From: Ilyomonas sp965247435
GTDB lineage: Bacteria; Bacteroidota; Bacteroidia; Chitinophagales; Chitinophagaceae
Direction: 5' to 3'
NCBI GenBank assembly: GCA_965247435.1
Contig: OZ252019.1
Span: forward strand, 992,001 to 1,056,000
Length of the DNA: 64,000 bases
The position numbers were made by a program, and so were the translations under genes. A model generated the notes under the pieces. That model saw only the letters and a program-made list of their open reading frames with translations. It was not told where the DNA came from and made no database searches. This document shows positions 1 to 8,212 of the stretch, in pieces (the stretch's first letter is position 1; every line of letters begins with the position of its first letter).

Positions 1-535
1 TAATAAAATCTTCCCAGCCTCTAAAGTTCTTTGCCTCTTTAGCAATGGGCGACGAGGTCTGGTAATGATGGCAAAGCGCAACCGCAAGCGCGTCGGTAGC
101 ATCAAAGTAAGCCGGCTGCATTTCTATTTTTAAAAGCTGCTGCAACATCTTCCATACCTGTTCTTTATCCGCATTGCCATTGCCGGTTACCGACTGCTTT
201 ACCTTGCGCGGCGAGTATTCCGTTACGCCGATACCGGCCTGCATCGCTGCTGCAATAGCAACCCCCTGGGCGCGCCCCAGCTTTAGCATGCTTTGTACAT
301 TCTTGCCAAAAAAAGGCGCTTCAATAGCAAAGGTCGTTGGCTTGTGTGCAATAATGAGTTCCGTTACTTTAAGGTGTATCAGTTGCAGGCGGATATAGAC
401 ATCTTTGTGTGCTGTTAACTTAAGCGCGTCCATCGTAATAAGCGATGGCTTGCCGTTATTTATAGCAATCACTGCAAAGCCCATGAGCAGTGTGCCAGGG
501 TCAATAGCCAGTATAATCTCTGTCGGTTTCGTCAC
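1..535 (-). CDS. ruvC: RuvC Holliday junction endonuclease (3' end cut by window edge)
   Basis: Crossover-junction endodeoxyribonuclease that cleaves Holliday junctions together with RuvAB during recombinational repair. The reverse-strand frame opens at GTG (533-535) and begins MTKPTEIILAIDPGT. The first catalytic Asp is about residue 12, the catalytic Glu lies in AIEAPFFGKN at about residue 72, and the C-terminal motif DATDALAVA supplies the last acidic residues, so the active site looks complete. The VTGNGNADKEQV segment is also typical of the family. The frame is still open at base 1 after 178 codons; RuvC proteins are usually 160-190 residues, so only a few C-terminal residues should be missing. 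It lies head to head with the membrane-protein gene to the right, leaving no separate intergenic space for promoters. Confidence 0.95.
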   Translation of the reverse strand, partial: MTKPTEIILAIDPGTLLMGFAVIAINNGKPSLITMDALKLTAHKDVYIRLQLIHLKVTELIIAHKPTTFAIEAPFFGKNVQSMLKLGRAQGVAIAAAMQAGIGVTEYSPRKVKQSVTGNGNADKEQVWKMLQQLLKIEMQPAYFDATDALAVALCHHYQTSSPIAKEAKNFRGWEDFI

Positions 536-730
536 GCCAATGAAAGTAGTGAAATGGATACACAACAATACAGTAAATATTTTTAGTGTACGTTTGAAAA
601 ATTTTTTCTGCTGAAAAGACGTTATAAGATATTACTGAATTATATCGCGGGTCCTGCGCTGTTTATCATTCTTTCAGGATCTATTTATACAAAGTTAAAA
701 AGCCAGTACACCCTGCAGCAAACCACACAA

Positions 731-1597
731 ATGATTGCAGGTGTTTTTAACAGCAGCAACCGGGGGCTACTATTGTGGCTGCTATTACTGATGTGTACGA
801 ACTGGACAATCGAAGCAATTAAATGGAAAATACTGATGCGCCGGATACAGCCTGTTTCGCTGTTCACCGCCTGTAAAGCAGTACTTTCCGGTTTGTCGTT
901 TTCCCTGTTTATACCCAATGGTGTGGGTGAATATATTGGCCGCACCCTGTATATGCAGGAAGGTAACCGGCTGCGTTCGGTGCCGCTGAGTATGGTTGGC
1001 AGTATAGCACAGTTGATTATTACTTTGGTTTCCGGTGCGGCCGGCTTACTCTATCTTAAAAATAATGTACTTAAAATAGAAGGCTTGTCGGCATACTGGC
1101 TTAGCGGATTGTTGTATGCGGTTGTGGCAGCCATTTTTTTCTTTGTGCTTATTTATTTTAAGATTTCCTGGTTTACCGGCTGGTTCGAGAAAATTCCCTT
1201 TGTACAGCGGCATCGTGTGTTTGTAGAAAGTCTCGAAACATTCAGCCTGCAACAATTAACACAGATTTTAGCATTATCCTTGTTAAGATACGCCGTATTC
1301 ATTGTCCAATACCTCATCGTATTTCATTTATTTAACGTAAATATTCCGTGGCTGCAGGCAGCGTTTGCGGTAAGTGTGTTATTCTTATTGCTGGCGGTAG
1401 TGCCGGCAGTGCCCAATATAGCAGAGTTGGGGGTGCGGGGCGAAGCGAGCCGGCAATTGTTTGGTTTATTAAGTGCAAATACCGCCGGTATAGTTTTTTC
1501 GGCAGCATTTATTTGGATTGTAAATTTGATTATTCCTGCCCTGGCAGGCACTATTTTTATAACAGGCATTAAGCTATTCAGAAATAATAACGCGTGA
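731..1597 (+). CDS. UPF0104 / lysylphosphatidylglycerol synthase TM-region-like integral membrane protein
   Basis: Polytopic inner-membrane protein resembling the transmembrane part of MprF-type lysylphosphatidylglycerol synthases (UPF0104), without an aminoacyl-transferase domain. About seven hydrophobic segments are visible, and the family-like stretch LSFSLFIPNGVGEYIGRTLY lies near residue 60. Function in this family is mostly unknown. The first ATG in frame is at 731, but the open frame runs back to a TAG at 584-586, and codons 611-730 encode KRRYKILLNYIAGPALFIIL and a further basic stretch. That looks like the missing first membrane helix, so the true protein is probably longer (see findings). 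The stop overlaps the GTG start of the next gene by 4 nt (1594-1597), indicating translational coupling with the DUF3108 gene. Confidence 0.75.
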   Translation: MIAGVFNSSNRGLLLWLLLLMCTNWTIEAIKWKILMRRIQPVSLFTACKAVLSGLSFSLFIPNGVGEYIGRTLYMQEGNRLRSVPLSMVGSIAQLIITLVSGAAGLLYLKNNVLKIEGLSAYWLSGLLYAVVAAIFFFVLIYFKISWFTGWFEKIPFVQRHRVFVESLETFSLQQLTQILALSLLRYAVFIVQYLIVFHLFNVNIPWLQAAFAVSVLFLLLAVVPAVPNIAELGVRGEASRQLFGLLSANTAGIVFSAAFIWIVNLIIPALAGTIFITGIKLFRNNNA

Positions 1598-2385
1598 AGA
1601 AAATTGTATTCCTTTTATTGTCAACCCTTGTTTTTAGCCGGCTTACCGCCGGTGATGATTTTTGCGGCGTTCGCAACACGGCTTTCAAAGCCGGAGAATC
1701 TATTACCTACACTTTATTTTATAATGTAGCAGGCATTTATATAAATGCAGGCACTGCTAATTTTACAACCACCGTAGAGACTTTAAACAGCAAGCCCGCT
1801 TATCATGTAGTAGGCACCGGCACTTCCAACAGCAGCTACGACTTTATCTTTAAAGTACGCGACCGGTATGAGTCTTATTTTGATACGGCTACCCTGCAGC
1901 CTGTAAAATTTATCCGTAAGGTGGATGAAGGCGGTTACAAAAAGTATGAAAACGTAACATTTAACCAGCAAACCAATACGGCCGTTTCTTCCAAAGGCGC
2001 TTTCAATGTTCCCAACTGCGTGCAGGATGTATTAAGCTCCATTTATTATGCCCGCAGTATCAACTTCAACAGTTATAAAGTGGGCGATAAAATTCCGCTG
2101 AATCTGTTCCTCGACAACCAGGTGTATAATATTTATATCCGCTACCTCGGCAAAGAAACCATGCGAACCAAGTACGGTAAGTTTCGCTGTATTAAATTTA
2201 AACCGCTGCTGGTATCAGGAACCATCTTTTCGGGTGGCGAAAAAATGACGGTTTGGGTAAGCGACGATGCCAACCATGTTCCGCTGCGTATTGAAAGTCC
2301 GATTAACGTAGGAAGCATAAAAGTGGATGCTATGCAATGGCGCAACCTGCGTTCACCCCTTTCGTCTATGATAAGCTGGCGGTAA
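1594..2385 (+). CDS. DUF3108 domain-containing exported protein
   Basis: A 263-residue protein of the DUF3108 family, of unknown biochemical function. It has a Sec signal peptide (MKKIVFLLLSTLVFSRLTAG), and the family-like segments FKAGESITYTLFYN, SSYDFIFKVRDRYESYFD and PVKFIRKVDEGGYKKYE follow. The start is a GTG that overlaps the stop of the upstream membrane-protein gene by 4 nt, so the two are probably co-translated. It probably folds as a beta-rich periplasmic or outer-membrane-associated protein; this is inference from composition. A palindromic repeat follows the stop at 2418-2444. Confidence 0.85.
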   Translation: MKKIVFLLLSTLVFSRLTAGDDFCGVRNTAFKAGESITYTLFYNVAGIYINAGTANFTTTVETLNSKPAYHVVGTGTSNSSYDFIFKVRDRYESYFDTATLQPVKFIRKVDEGGYKKYENVTFNQQTNTAVSSKGAFNVPNCVQDVLSSIYYARSINFNSYKVGDKIPLNLFLDNQVYNIYIRYLGKETMRTKYGKFRCIKFKPLLVSGTIFSGGEKMTVWVSDDANHVPLRIESPINVGSIKVDAMQWRNLRSPLSSMISWR

Positions 2386-2417
2386 TTTTTTCTTAATACA
2401 CTGACAGAAATTTTAAT

Positions 2418-2444
2418 GCTGACAGGATTCTAAACCCTGTCAGC
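2418..2444. repeat. Dispersed palindromic repeat, copy 1
   Basis: Inverted repeat with arms GCTGACAGG (2418-2426) and CCTGTCAGC (2436-2444) around a 9-nt loop. Nearly the same sequence, loop included, recurs at 17579-17607, so this looks like a member of a dispersed palindromic repeat family and not just a gene-specific terminator. It lies between the DUF3108 gene and the aldehyde dehydrogenase. Confidence 0.7.
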
Positions 2445-2451
2445 GTTCGCA

Positions 2452-2459
2452 TAGCTTTG
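2452..2459 (+). promoter_or_regulatory. Candidate -7 promoter element (TAGCTTTG)
   Basis: Exact match to the Bacteroidota -7 consensus TAnnTTTG, ending 12 nt before the ATG of the aldehyde dehydrogenase at 2472. No clear -33 TTG is visible because the expected position falls inside the palindromic repeat 2418-2444. Confidence 0.5.
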
Positions 2460-2471
2460 TTATAAAAAGAA

Positions 2472-3926
2472 ATGCAGCTAACCAATCCGGCTTTATTACA
2501 ATCCGGCTTATTCATCAATAACCAATGGTTGCCTGCGCATAACAACGGGCAATTCGAGGTTTGTAATCCCGCAGATGGAAGTCTTGTTGCCTCTGTAGCC
2601 AATGCAACAGAAAAGGAAACAGTACAGGCCATTGAAGCCGCTGCGGCAGCGTTTAGAGCCTGGAGCACACAGCCTGCAAAAGACCGCGCTGCCATTTTAA
2701 AAAAGTGGCATCAATTAATACTGGATAATGCCGATGATCTCGCCCTGCTGCTTACTACGGAACAAGGCAAGCCACTGGCCGAAGCGAAAGGGGAAGTGCA
2801 GTACGGCGCCTCTTTTATAGAATGGTTTGCCGAAGAAAGCCGGCGTACATACGGTGAAACGATTCCATCGCCGGTAGGCGACAAACGCATGTTTACCATC
2901 AGGCAACCAATAGGCGTGGTGGCCGCCATCACGCCATGGAATTTTCCGGTGGCAATGATTACGCGTAAGATAGCGCCGGCACTGGCTGCAGGTTGTACCG
3001 TAGTGCTTAAGCCCGCCGAGGATACGCCTTTGTGTGCGTTGGCTTTGGCAAAGCTGGCTGCTGATGCCTGCCTGCCGGCTGGTGTGCTGAATGTATTGCC
3101 TACGCTGCACGCTGCAGAGGTTGGGAGTGTATTAACAACGCATCCGGCCATCGCCAAAGTGTCTTTTACCGGCTCTACGCAGGTAGGCCGTTTACTGATG
3201 CAGCAATCCTCATCAACCGTAAAAAAGCTGTCGCTGGAACTGGGTGGTAATGCGCCGGTAATTGTATTTGAGGATGCTGATATAGAAGTGGCGGTACGTG
3301 GCACTATGGCTACCAAATACCGGAATGCGGGGCAGACCTGCGTGTGCGCCAACCGCATTTTTGTGCAGCGTACTATCTGCAATGATTTTATGAGTGCCTA
3401 TACAAATGCGGTGACCGCTCTGCGGGTTGGCAACGGCGCAGACCGCAGTACAACAATTGGTCCATTGATAAATAAAGCTGCTGTTGATAAAGTAGCGCAA
3501 TTAGTGCAGGATGCTATACAAAAAGGCGCTGAGCTTGTTACGGGCGGCGGCCTGCACGAAGCAGGCGGATTGTTTTATCAGCCTACCATAATTGCACATT
3601 GTACCACAAATATGCAATTGAGTAAGGAAGAGATATTCGGGCCGGTTTCTGCTGTTTATATCTTTGATGCAGAAGAGCAGGCTGTTGAAATGGCGAACGC
3701 TACAGAATACGGTTTGGCCGCTTATTTTTTCACCAGTAACATCAGCCGCGCCTGGCGGGTAGCAGAAAGCCTGCAATGCGGGATGGTTGGAATAAATGAA
3801 GGGATTATTTCGTTTACCGAAGTGCCGTTTGGCGGGGTAAAACAAAGCGGCTATGGCCGCGAAGGCAGCCGCTACGGCATAGAAGAATACATGACTCTCA
3901 AATATGTTTGCCTTGGAAATATGTAG
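2472..3926 (+). CDS. gabD: NAD(P)-dependent succinate-semialdehyde dehydrogenase-type aldehyde dehydrogenase
   Basis: Aldehyde dehydrogenase superfamily enzyme of 484 residues, closest in motif content to succinate-semialdehyde dehydrogenases, which oxidise succinate semialdehyde to succinate. The N-terminal INNQWLPAHNNGQFEVCNPADG, the cofactor-binding region TPWNFPVAMITRKIAPALAA and GSTQVGR are present. The general base Glu is E256 in LELGGNAP, and the nucleophile is C290 in GQTCVCANR. The C-terminal PFGGVKQSGYGREGSRYGIEEY segment is typical of GabD. It stands alone, with no GABA transaminase beside it, so the physiological substrate is inferred from family only. Other short-chain semialdehydes remain possible. 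Confidence 0.88.
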   Translation: MQLTNPALLQSGLFINNQWLPAHNNGQFEVCNPADGSLVASVANATEKETVQAIEAAAAAFRAWSTQPAKDRAAILKKWHQLILDNADDLALLLTTEQGKPLAEAKGEVQYGASFIEWFAEESRRTYGETIPSPVGDKRMFTIRQPIGVVAAITPWNFPVAMITRKIAPALAAGCTVVLKPAEDTPLCALALAKLAADACLPAGVLNVLPTLHAAEVGSVLTTHPAIAKVSFTGSTQVGRLLMQQSSSTVKKLSLELGGNAPVIVFEDADIEVAVRGTMATKYRNAGQTCVCANRIFVQRTICNDFMSAYTNAVTALRVGNGADRSTTIGPLINKAAVDKVAQLVQDAIQKGAELVTGGGLHEAGGLFYQPTIIAHCTTNMQLSKEEIFGPVSAVYIFDAEEQAVEMANATEYGLAAYFFTSNISRAWRVAESLQCGMVGINEGIISFTEVPFGGVKQSGYGREGSRYGIEEYMTLKYVCLGNM

Positions 3927-3977
3927 TTGAGAAAGCTACAATGCATGTATAACTGATTTTCTTATTCCGGCAGTTGG

Positions 3978-4436
3978 TCAGCCAAACAGATCCTGTATTT
4001 TTTTGTACCGGTAATCAAATATCTGGGCTACTTTCTTTTGTACAAACACCCGGTTGGCAATAGCGCCGATAAAATAATACGGTATTTTATAATGCAGCAG
4101 ATCCGTCATTTCCACACCGTTGTCATTGGGCTTAAAGTGGTGCTGGTGGTGCCAGAACTTGTAGGGTCCAAAACGTTGCTCGTCAATAAAAAACTGTTTG
4201 TCGGCCACATGCGTGATCTCTGTCATCCAGTACAGCGGTATGCCTAAGAGTGGCCGTACCGTGTATTCGATCAGTTGGCCGGGATACATCGCATCGCCAT
4301 AGGCACTCTTTATTTTAAACTTCATAAAGGCAGGCGTAATCGCCTGCAGGTTACGCGGATCGCTAAAAAAATCCCAGGCTTCGTTTAAAGAAACGGGCAG
4401 TTGCTGCACACGCTGCAGCTTATATATAGTACTCAT
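3978..4436 (-). CDS. SRPBCC-family protein (polyketide cyclase/START-like fold)
   Basis: A 152-residue protein of the SRPBCC (START/Bet v1-like) superfamily. Visible hallmarks are the opening strand with KLQRVQQLPVSLNEAWDFFSDPRNL, the central PGQLIEYTVRPLLGIPLYWMTEI and the C-terminal helix ending YRYKKIQDLF. Such proteins form a hydrophobic ligand pocket; the ligand is unknown. The start at 4436 (MSTIYK) is chosen over the in-frame ATG at 4454 because it gives the usual N-terminus. A second SRPBCC gene lies 49 nt upstream on the same strand, suggesting a short operon. Confidence 0.82.
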   Translation of the reverse strand: MSTIYKLQRVQQLPVSLNEAWDFFSDPRNLQAITPAFMKFKIKSAYGDAMYPGQLIEYTVRPLLGIPLYWMTEITHVADKQFFIDEQRFGPYKFWHHQHHFKPNDNGVEMTDLLHYKIPYYFIGAIANRVFVQKKVAQIFDYRYKKIQDLFG

Positions 4437-4485
4437 AATATTGAAGGTAGGCAAAGTGCACTTTGGCAGGCTGTAATAAAAAATA

Positions 4486-4935
4486 TCAGGCTAAAAAACG
4501 GTGCAGGCTTTCCAGCTCGTCTTCCCATCCTTTCCGGTGCGGATGCACAGACTCTGCATCATCCAGATTGTGTTGCGTTATATTGATGGTGCTGCTGCTG
4601 TCATCACCGGAGAAGGCTACGGTTAATTCAAAATGATTGTCTTTAATAGCATTGTTGCCGGGCAATTGCCAGTTCCAGGAATATACCAGTTTTGCCGCAG
4701 GCTGTACTTCTTTATATTCACCGGTTATTACAAAAGCCTGTTCGCTGTTTGCTGTTTCAAATTCGTATTTTATATGGCCGCCTTCCTGCACTTCATTTTC
4801 TACATTCACCAACTTGTTTTCTGCAGGGTGCCACCATTGCTTTAGCTTGTCCGGATTAATCCAGGCATCATACAATTCGTTTACACTTTTGTTGAATTCT
4901 TTGCTTGCTTGTATAGCTTGGGTATTGTCTTTCAT
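4486..4935 (-). CDS. SRPBCC-family protein, AHSA1-like
   Basis: A 149-residue member of the activator-of-Hsp90-ATPase-homologue (AHSA1) branch of the SRPBCC fold. The motif KEFNKSVNELYDAWINPDKL followed by QWWHP, the central GGHIKYEF and the C-terminal RKGWEDELESLHRFLA are the usual landmarks of this group. Bacterial members are poorly characterised; a role in small-molecule binding or stress is inference only. It is followed 49 nt later on the same strand by a second, divergent SRPBCC gene. Confidence 0.85.
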   Translation of the reverse strand: MKDNTQAIQASKEFNKSVNELYDAWINPDKLKQWWHPAENKLVNVENEVQEGGHIKYEFETANSEQAFVITGEYKEVQPAAKLVYSWNWQLPGNNAIKDNHFELTVAFSGDDSSSTINITQHNLDDAESVHPHRKGWEDELESLHRFLA

Positions 4936-5086
4936 AGGAAGGTTTTTATTTGTGTTTAATCAGCAGCAAATGGTTTAAAAATTCGTGCCATAAATAAAGC
5001 GGGCTTATCAGTTTGAATTTTTCAGCCTAAAGCTTTCGCACATACAGCCTGCCTGGTTGCATTATATTTACCCATAAAATAATTGT

Positions 5087-6073
5087 ATGAAAATAGTTGC
5101 CGTATGGTTGTTTGCTATTGTTGCGCCGGTAATAAGCAATGCCCAGGTTTATAAAACAACAGCACCGCTGGCGCACACTTTTTCCATTGTGGCAAGAGAC
5201 AGCGTTACCGGCGAGATAGCGGTTGGCGTACAAAGCCACTGGTTTAGTGTAGGCACTGCGGTGCCGTGGGGTGATGCCGGCGTAGGCGTGGTAGCTACGC
5301 AATCGTTTGTAGATAAATCGTACGGCCCGAAAGGTCTCGCGCTCATGAAACAAGGTTATACTGCGCAGCAGGCGCTCGATAGCTTATTGAGCGCCGACAG
5401 CGGAAGAGAAGTGCGGCAGGTTGCTTTTATAGACAGCAGGGGCAACGTAGCCGCACATACCGGCAAAAACTGCATCCGGTTTGCATCGCATATAAAAGGT
5501 GCAAACTTTAGTGTGCAGAGCAATATGATGCTCACCGATAGTGTTTGCAGCAGTATGGCTGCGGCTTTTATAATTAGCAGCAGTAAGCCACTGGCGGAAA
5601 GGGTACTGGCAGCGCTGGATGCAGCGCAAAATGCCGGCGGCGATATACGCGGCCGGCAAAGCGCTGCTTTAATCGTAGTGCCGGGTAAGCCCAATAACCA
5701 GCCCTGGAACGATAAAACCATTGACGTGCGGGTAGATGATAATGAGTTGCCGTTAAAAGAACTGCGGCGGTTGTACAACCTGTATGTGGCCTACAACCAC
5801 ATGAATAACGGCGACCTGGCTACCGAAAAAAATAATCTTCCGCTTGCGAAAGCAGAATACAATGCAGCTATGCAAATGTTTCCGGCCAATCTGGAAATGC
5901 AGTATTGGACGGCCATTACACTGGCCAATAACCATAATGTAAAGGAAGCATTGCCGATGCTGAAAAAGATATTTGCAAAAGATGCCAACTGGAAAGAGCT
6001 GACAAAGCGATTGCCACCTGTTGGTTTGCTTACCGTAAGTGAAGAAACGATGAAACAAATCATGACTTTATAA
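5087..6073 (+). CDS. Exported DUF1028 (Ntn-hydrolase-like) protein with C-terminal helical-repeat region
   Basis: A 328-residue exported protein. A signal peptide (MKIVAVWLFAIVAPVISNAQ) is followed by a DUF1028 domain, recognisable by AHTFSIVARDSVTGEIAVGV, HWFSVGTAVPWGDAGVGVVATQ and GKNCIRFASHIKGANFSVQS. DUF1028 is structurally related to Ntn-hydrolases, but no activity is established for this group. Residues from about 220 on look helical with an alanine/leucine pattern (KAEYNAAMQMFPANLEMQYW), suggesting tetratricopeptide-like repeats. The gene faces the OMP gene at 6126 with a strong hairpin between them. Confidence 0.85.
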   Translation: MKIVAVWLFAIVAPVISNAQVYKTTAPLAHTFSIVARDSVTGEIAVGVQSHWFSVGTAVPWGDAGVGVVATQSFVDKSYGPKGLALMKQGYTAQQALDSLLSADSGREVRQVAFIDSRGNVAAHTGKNCIRFASHIKGANFSVQSNMMLTDSVCSSMAAAFIISSSKPLAERVLAALDAAQNAGGDIRGRQSAALIVVPGKPNNQPWNDKTIDVRVDDNELPLKELRRLYNLYVAYNHMNNGDLATEKNNLPLAKAEYNAAMQMFPANLEMQYWTAITLANNHNVKEALPMLKKIFAKDANWKELTKRLPPVGLLTVSEETMKQIMTL

Positions 6074-6106
6074 AAAGCGCCCCCGCTAAAAGCGGGGGCG
6101 CTTTTT
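6072..6106. terminator. Bidirectional Rho-independent terminator
   Basis: Arms AGCGCCCCCGCT and AGCGGGGGCGCT, extended by A5/T5 on the outside, around a short AAA loop. It starts inside the DUF1028 stop codon and serves two convergent genes, with T-runs on both strands. Confidence 0.9.
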
Positions 6107-6125
6107 ATAAAATTGTACAGGCTGC

Positions 6126-6713
6126 TTACAGGTAAAACCGGAAACCTACAGATAAATTGTTGAAAGGCGTTCCTTCGAGGCTGGATTGAAGGGCGAACTG
6201 GTCCGTTCTCTTCAAATGCAGATAACTGGCGCTCACCAAATCGTTAAGCAGCATCTCTAACTGCATCTTTTTTGTAATGTCATAAGCTATTCCGGGCTTC
6301 AGGCCTATAGCAGTATTAAAGCCATGATCTTTACCCAGTGGCTCTTTTGTTGTAATGTAAGCCCCGCCAGCAGATTCCTGCAGTAAGATGTAAAACGCTT
6401 TTGACAACACCGGCTTGTACTGCCTTAAATAAACGCCACCACCAACGCTGCTGTTTTTACTAAGGGCAGGCTCCGTGTTTTTGTTGTACGTATAATTAAT
6501 AAATATACCTGCTAACCGGTTGTTGGCATAGAACCTTCCAAAAGATGGCGATACGGCAATACCTGTATAGTTTTGCAATGGATTGGGCTCGTCGCTTTTA
6601 TAGTGGCTTACGCCAAAGTTGCCACCGGCCTGTATGCGGCCCTGTTCTGTTTGAGCATTCGTAACTGCCACTCCGCTGATCAGCAAAAAAAAGAGTAAAA
6701 ATTTTTTTTTCAT
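6126..6713 (-). CDS. Small outer-membrane beta-barrel protein
   Basis: A 195-residue protein with a Sec signal (MKKKFLLFFLLISGVAVTNAQ). It is followed by alternating polar and hydrophobic strands ending in an aromatic C-terminus (NLSVGFRFYL), as expected for a small outer-membrane beta-barrel. The specific family cannot be named. Strand-like segments such as GGNFGVSHYKSD, GIFINYTYNKNT and GGGVYLRQYKPV resemble the OmpW/PorT-like barrels common in Bacteroidota. It shares a terminator with the convergent DUF1028 gene. Confidence 0.75.
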   Translation of the reverse strand: MKKKFLLFFLLISGVAVTNAQTEQGRIQAGGNFGVSHYKSDEPNPLQNYTGIAVSPSFGRFYANNRLAGIFINYTYNKNTEPALSKNSSVGGGVYLRQYKPVLSKAFYILLQESAGGAYITTKEPLGKDHGFNTAIGLKPGIAYDITKKMQLEMLLNDLVSASYLHLKRTDQFALQSSLEGTPFNNLSVGFRFYL

Positions 6714-6869
6714 GTAATAAAGATTTAGTGAACAGCAAAAGAAAAAGGATATTTTTTATTTAGCATCCCCCACTTATGTATTAACCAAATCTTATCTTAA
6801 GGGCCTCATAATTAAACTTTTGATAAGCAGCAATATAAAATTTATATTGTCTGGCGTGGTTTTCAAAAG

Positions 6870-7898
6870 CTATTGAAATATTGCCGCTTCCACTTGCAGT
6901 TCAAATACGCCTGCCAGCAGCCTGTACGATTCCAGCCGGTCTTCAAAGTGCTCGGTAAAAGTAGCAATCATTATTTCGTCTGTTTCGCATTCCCGCGCAA
7001 GCGCCATAAACTTTTCCTTTATTGCATCCGGCGTACCGCAAATAGCCCGGCCACGGTTGTGCAGCACGCGCTGCCATTCCAGGGCAGAGTACTTGTAATT
7101 TTTTATTTCTTCGTAAGAAAACTGCAGGTTAAAATTTCCCTTTTCAAAACTTAAAAACCGGAAATCCATCATGGCCTGTACTTCTGTCACCTTTTCTTCA
7201 CTTTCCGAGCAAAATGCAAAGATGCTGACATTGGTTTTTGGCGATGTTAATTGCCGGCTTGCTTTAAAGCGTTGCCGGTATTGGCTCAGTGCATCGGCAG
7301 CACCCAGCGGGTTAATAAACTGTGCGTAGGAAAGCGAAATGCCAAAATGCGCAGCAAGATAAGCGCTTTCGCCGCTGGAAGTAAGCATCCAGATGTCGGG
7401 AGCAGTATCAATTACCGGTATCGCTTTTACTTTGCCTTTTATATTTCCTTCGGAGGGCTGGTCGTGAAGAAAAGCCTGCAGATCGGTAATCTGGTGAATA
7501 TATTCCTGCGGATCGAAGGTATTGGAAGGATTAAGCAATTGTGAGGTGATACGGTCGCCGCCCGGCGCGCGGCCAATGCCCAGATCAATACGATGCGGAT
7601 ACAGGGCTTCTAACAGCCGGAAATTTTCCGCTACTTTCAGTGCGCTGTGGTTGGGCAGCATAATACCGCCGGAGCCGAGGCGCAGGTGCGTTGTTTCGTT
7701 GGCCAGTCTGGCTATCAGTATTTCGGGTGCTGCACCGGCAAGCATGGTGGTGTTGTGGTGCTCACTCAGCCAGTAGCGGGTGTAGCCAAGCTCATCTGCA
7801 AGCTTTGCCAGCACTATACTTTCCTGCAGCGCCTCGCCCGCACTGCTGCCCCGGCGTACCGGCGTCTGGTCGAGTACACTCAATTTTATCTTTCTCAT
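6870..7898 (-). CDS. LLM-class flavin-dependent oxidoreductase (luciferase-like)
   Basis: A 342-residue luciferase-like monooxygenase of the YhbW/MsnO8 type, a TIM-barrel enzyme using reduced flavin. Hallmarks are LSVLDQTPVRRG at the N-terminus, RYWLSEHHNTTMLAGAAPEI near residue 45, LRLGSGGIMLPNHSALKVAE and RIDLGIGRAPGG. The substrate is not predictable from sequence. An exact -7 element lies only 5 nt upstream of the ATG, so the mRNA may be leaderless. The gene stands alone, divergent from the glycosidase at 8213. Confidence 0.88.
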   Translation of the reverse strand: MRKIKLSVLDQTPVRRGSSAGEALQESIVLAKLADELGYTRYWLSEHHNTTMLAGAAPEILIARLANETTHLRLGSGGIMLPNHSALKVAENFRLLEALYPHRIDLGIGRAPGGDRITSQLLNPSNTFDPQEYIHQITDLQAFLHDQPSEGNIKGKVKAIPVIDTAPDIWMLTSSGESAYLAAHFGISLSYAQFINPLGAADALSQYRQRFKASRQLTSPKTNVSIFAFCSESEEKVTEVQAMMDFRFLSFEKGNFNLQFSYEEIKNYKYSALEWQRVLHNRGRAICGTPDAIKEKFMALARECETDEIMIATFTEHFEDRLESYRLLAGVFELQVEAAIFQ

Positions 7899-7903
7899 TG
7901 CTG

Positions 7904-7911
7904 CAAAAATA
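7904..7911 (-). promoter_or_regulatory. Candidate -7 element very close to the LLM oxidoreductase start
   Basis: On the minus strand this reads TATTTTTG, an exact TAnnTTTG match. Only 5 nt separate it from the ATG (7896-7898), which would place transcription initiation at or next to the start codon. Confidence 0.45.
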
Positions 7912-8160
7912 CTTTAACGGCGTCATGTGCAAGTATGGTGTTTGTTAAACAGCCGTAGCGCCAGTTATCTGATTGGCCGAAACCAAAAAATGAATTTTAA
8001 AATAATAGTTTATATTTACTTATGTAAGAATGCTATTAAAAATTGCTGAGATTGCTGCAAAATGTTTAATCAAAACTAAATAGTAAAGAAGATACCACAC
8101 CTGGATTATTAAAATAATATTATTATAAATTTTATACATAAGACTTGAATTGCTTTGAAT

Positions 8161-8168
8161 TAGTTTTG
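8161..8168 (+). promoter_or_regulatory. Candidate -7 promoter element (TAGTTTTG) of the glycosidase gene
   Basis: Exact TAnnTTTG match 44 nt upstream of the ATG at 8213. TTG triplets occur upstream at 8145 and 8150, but their spacing is shorter than the usual 19-21 bp. Confidence 0.45.
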
Positions 8169-8212
8169 CCGAAAGTTCAAATCCATTATTAATTCCGATT
8201 TTATTTTCCCCC

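Larger units (their letters stand above)
7899..8212. other. AT-rich divergent intergenic region
   Basis: A 314-bp gap between the divergent LLM oxidoreductase and the glycosidase. Besides the two candidate -7 elements (7904-7911 minus and 8161-8168 plus) it is strongly AT-rich, and no RNA gene or convincing ORF was seen. Confidence 0.6.

Noticed and set aside
589..596. TACGTTTG as promoter of the membrane-protein gene
   Set aside because: An exact -7 match, but it overlaps the possible TTG start at 594 and has no -33 element; cannot be reconciled with the start-site problem, so not annotated.
2711..3382. Long open frame (223 aa) on the minus strand inside the aldehyde dehydrogenase gene
   Set aside because: Shadow of a strongly coding gene; its translation is low-complexity and resembles no family.
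8175..8184. GTTCAAATCC, resembling the T-loop of a tRNA
   Set aside because: No flanking T-stem, acceptor or anticodon arms can be formed.
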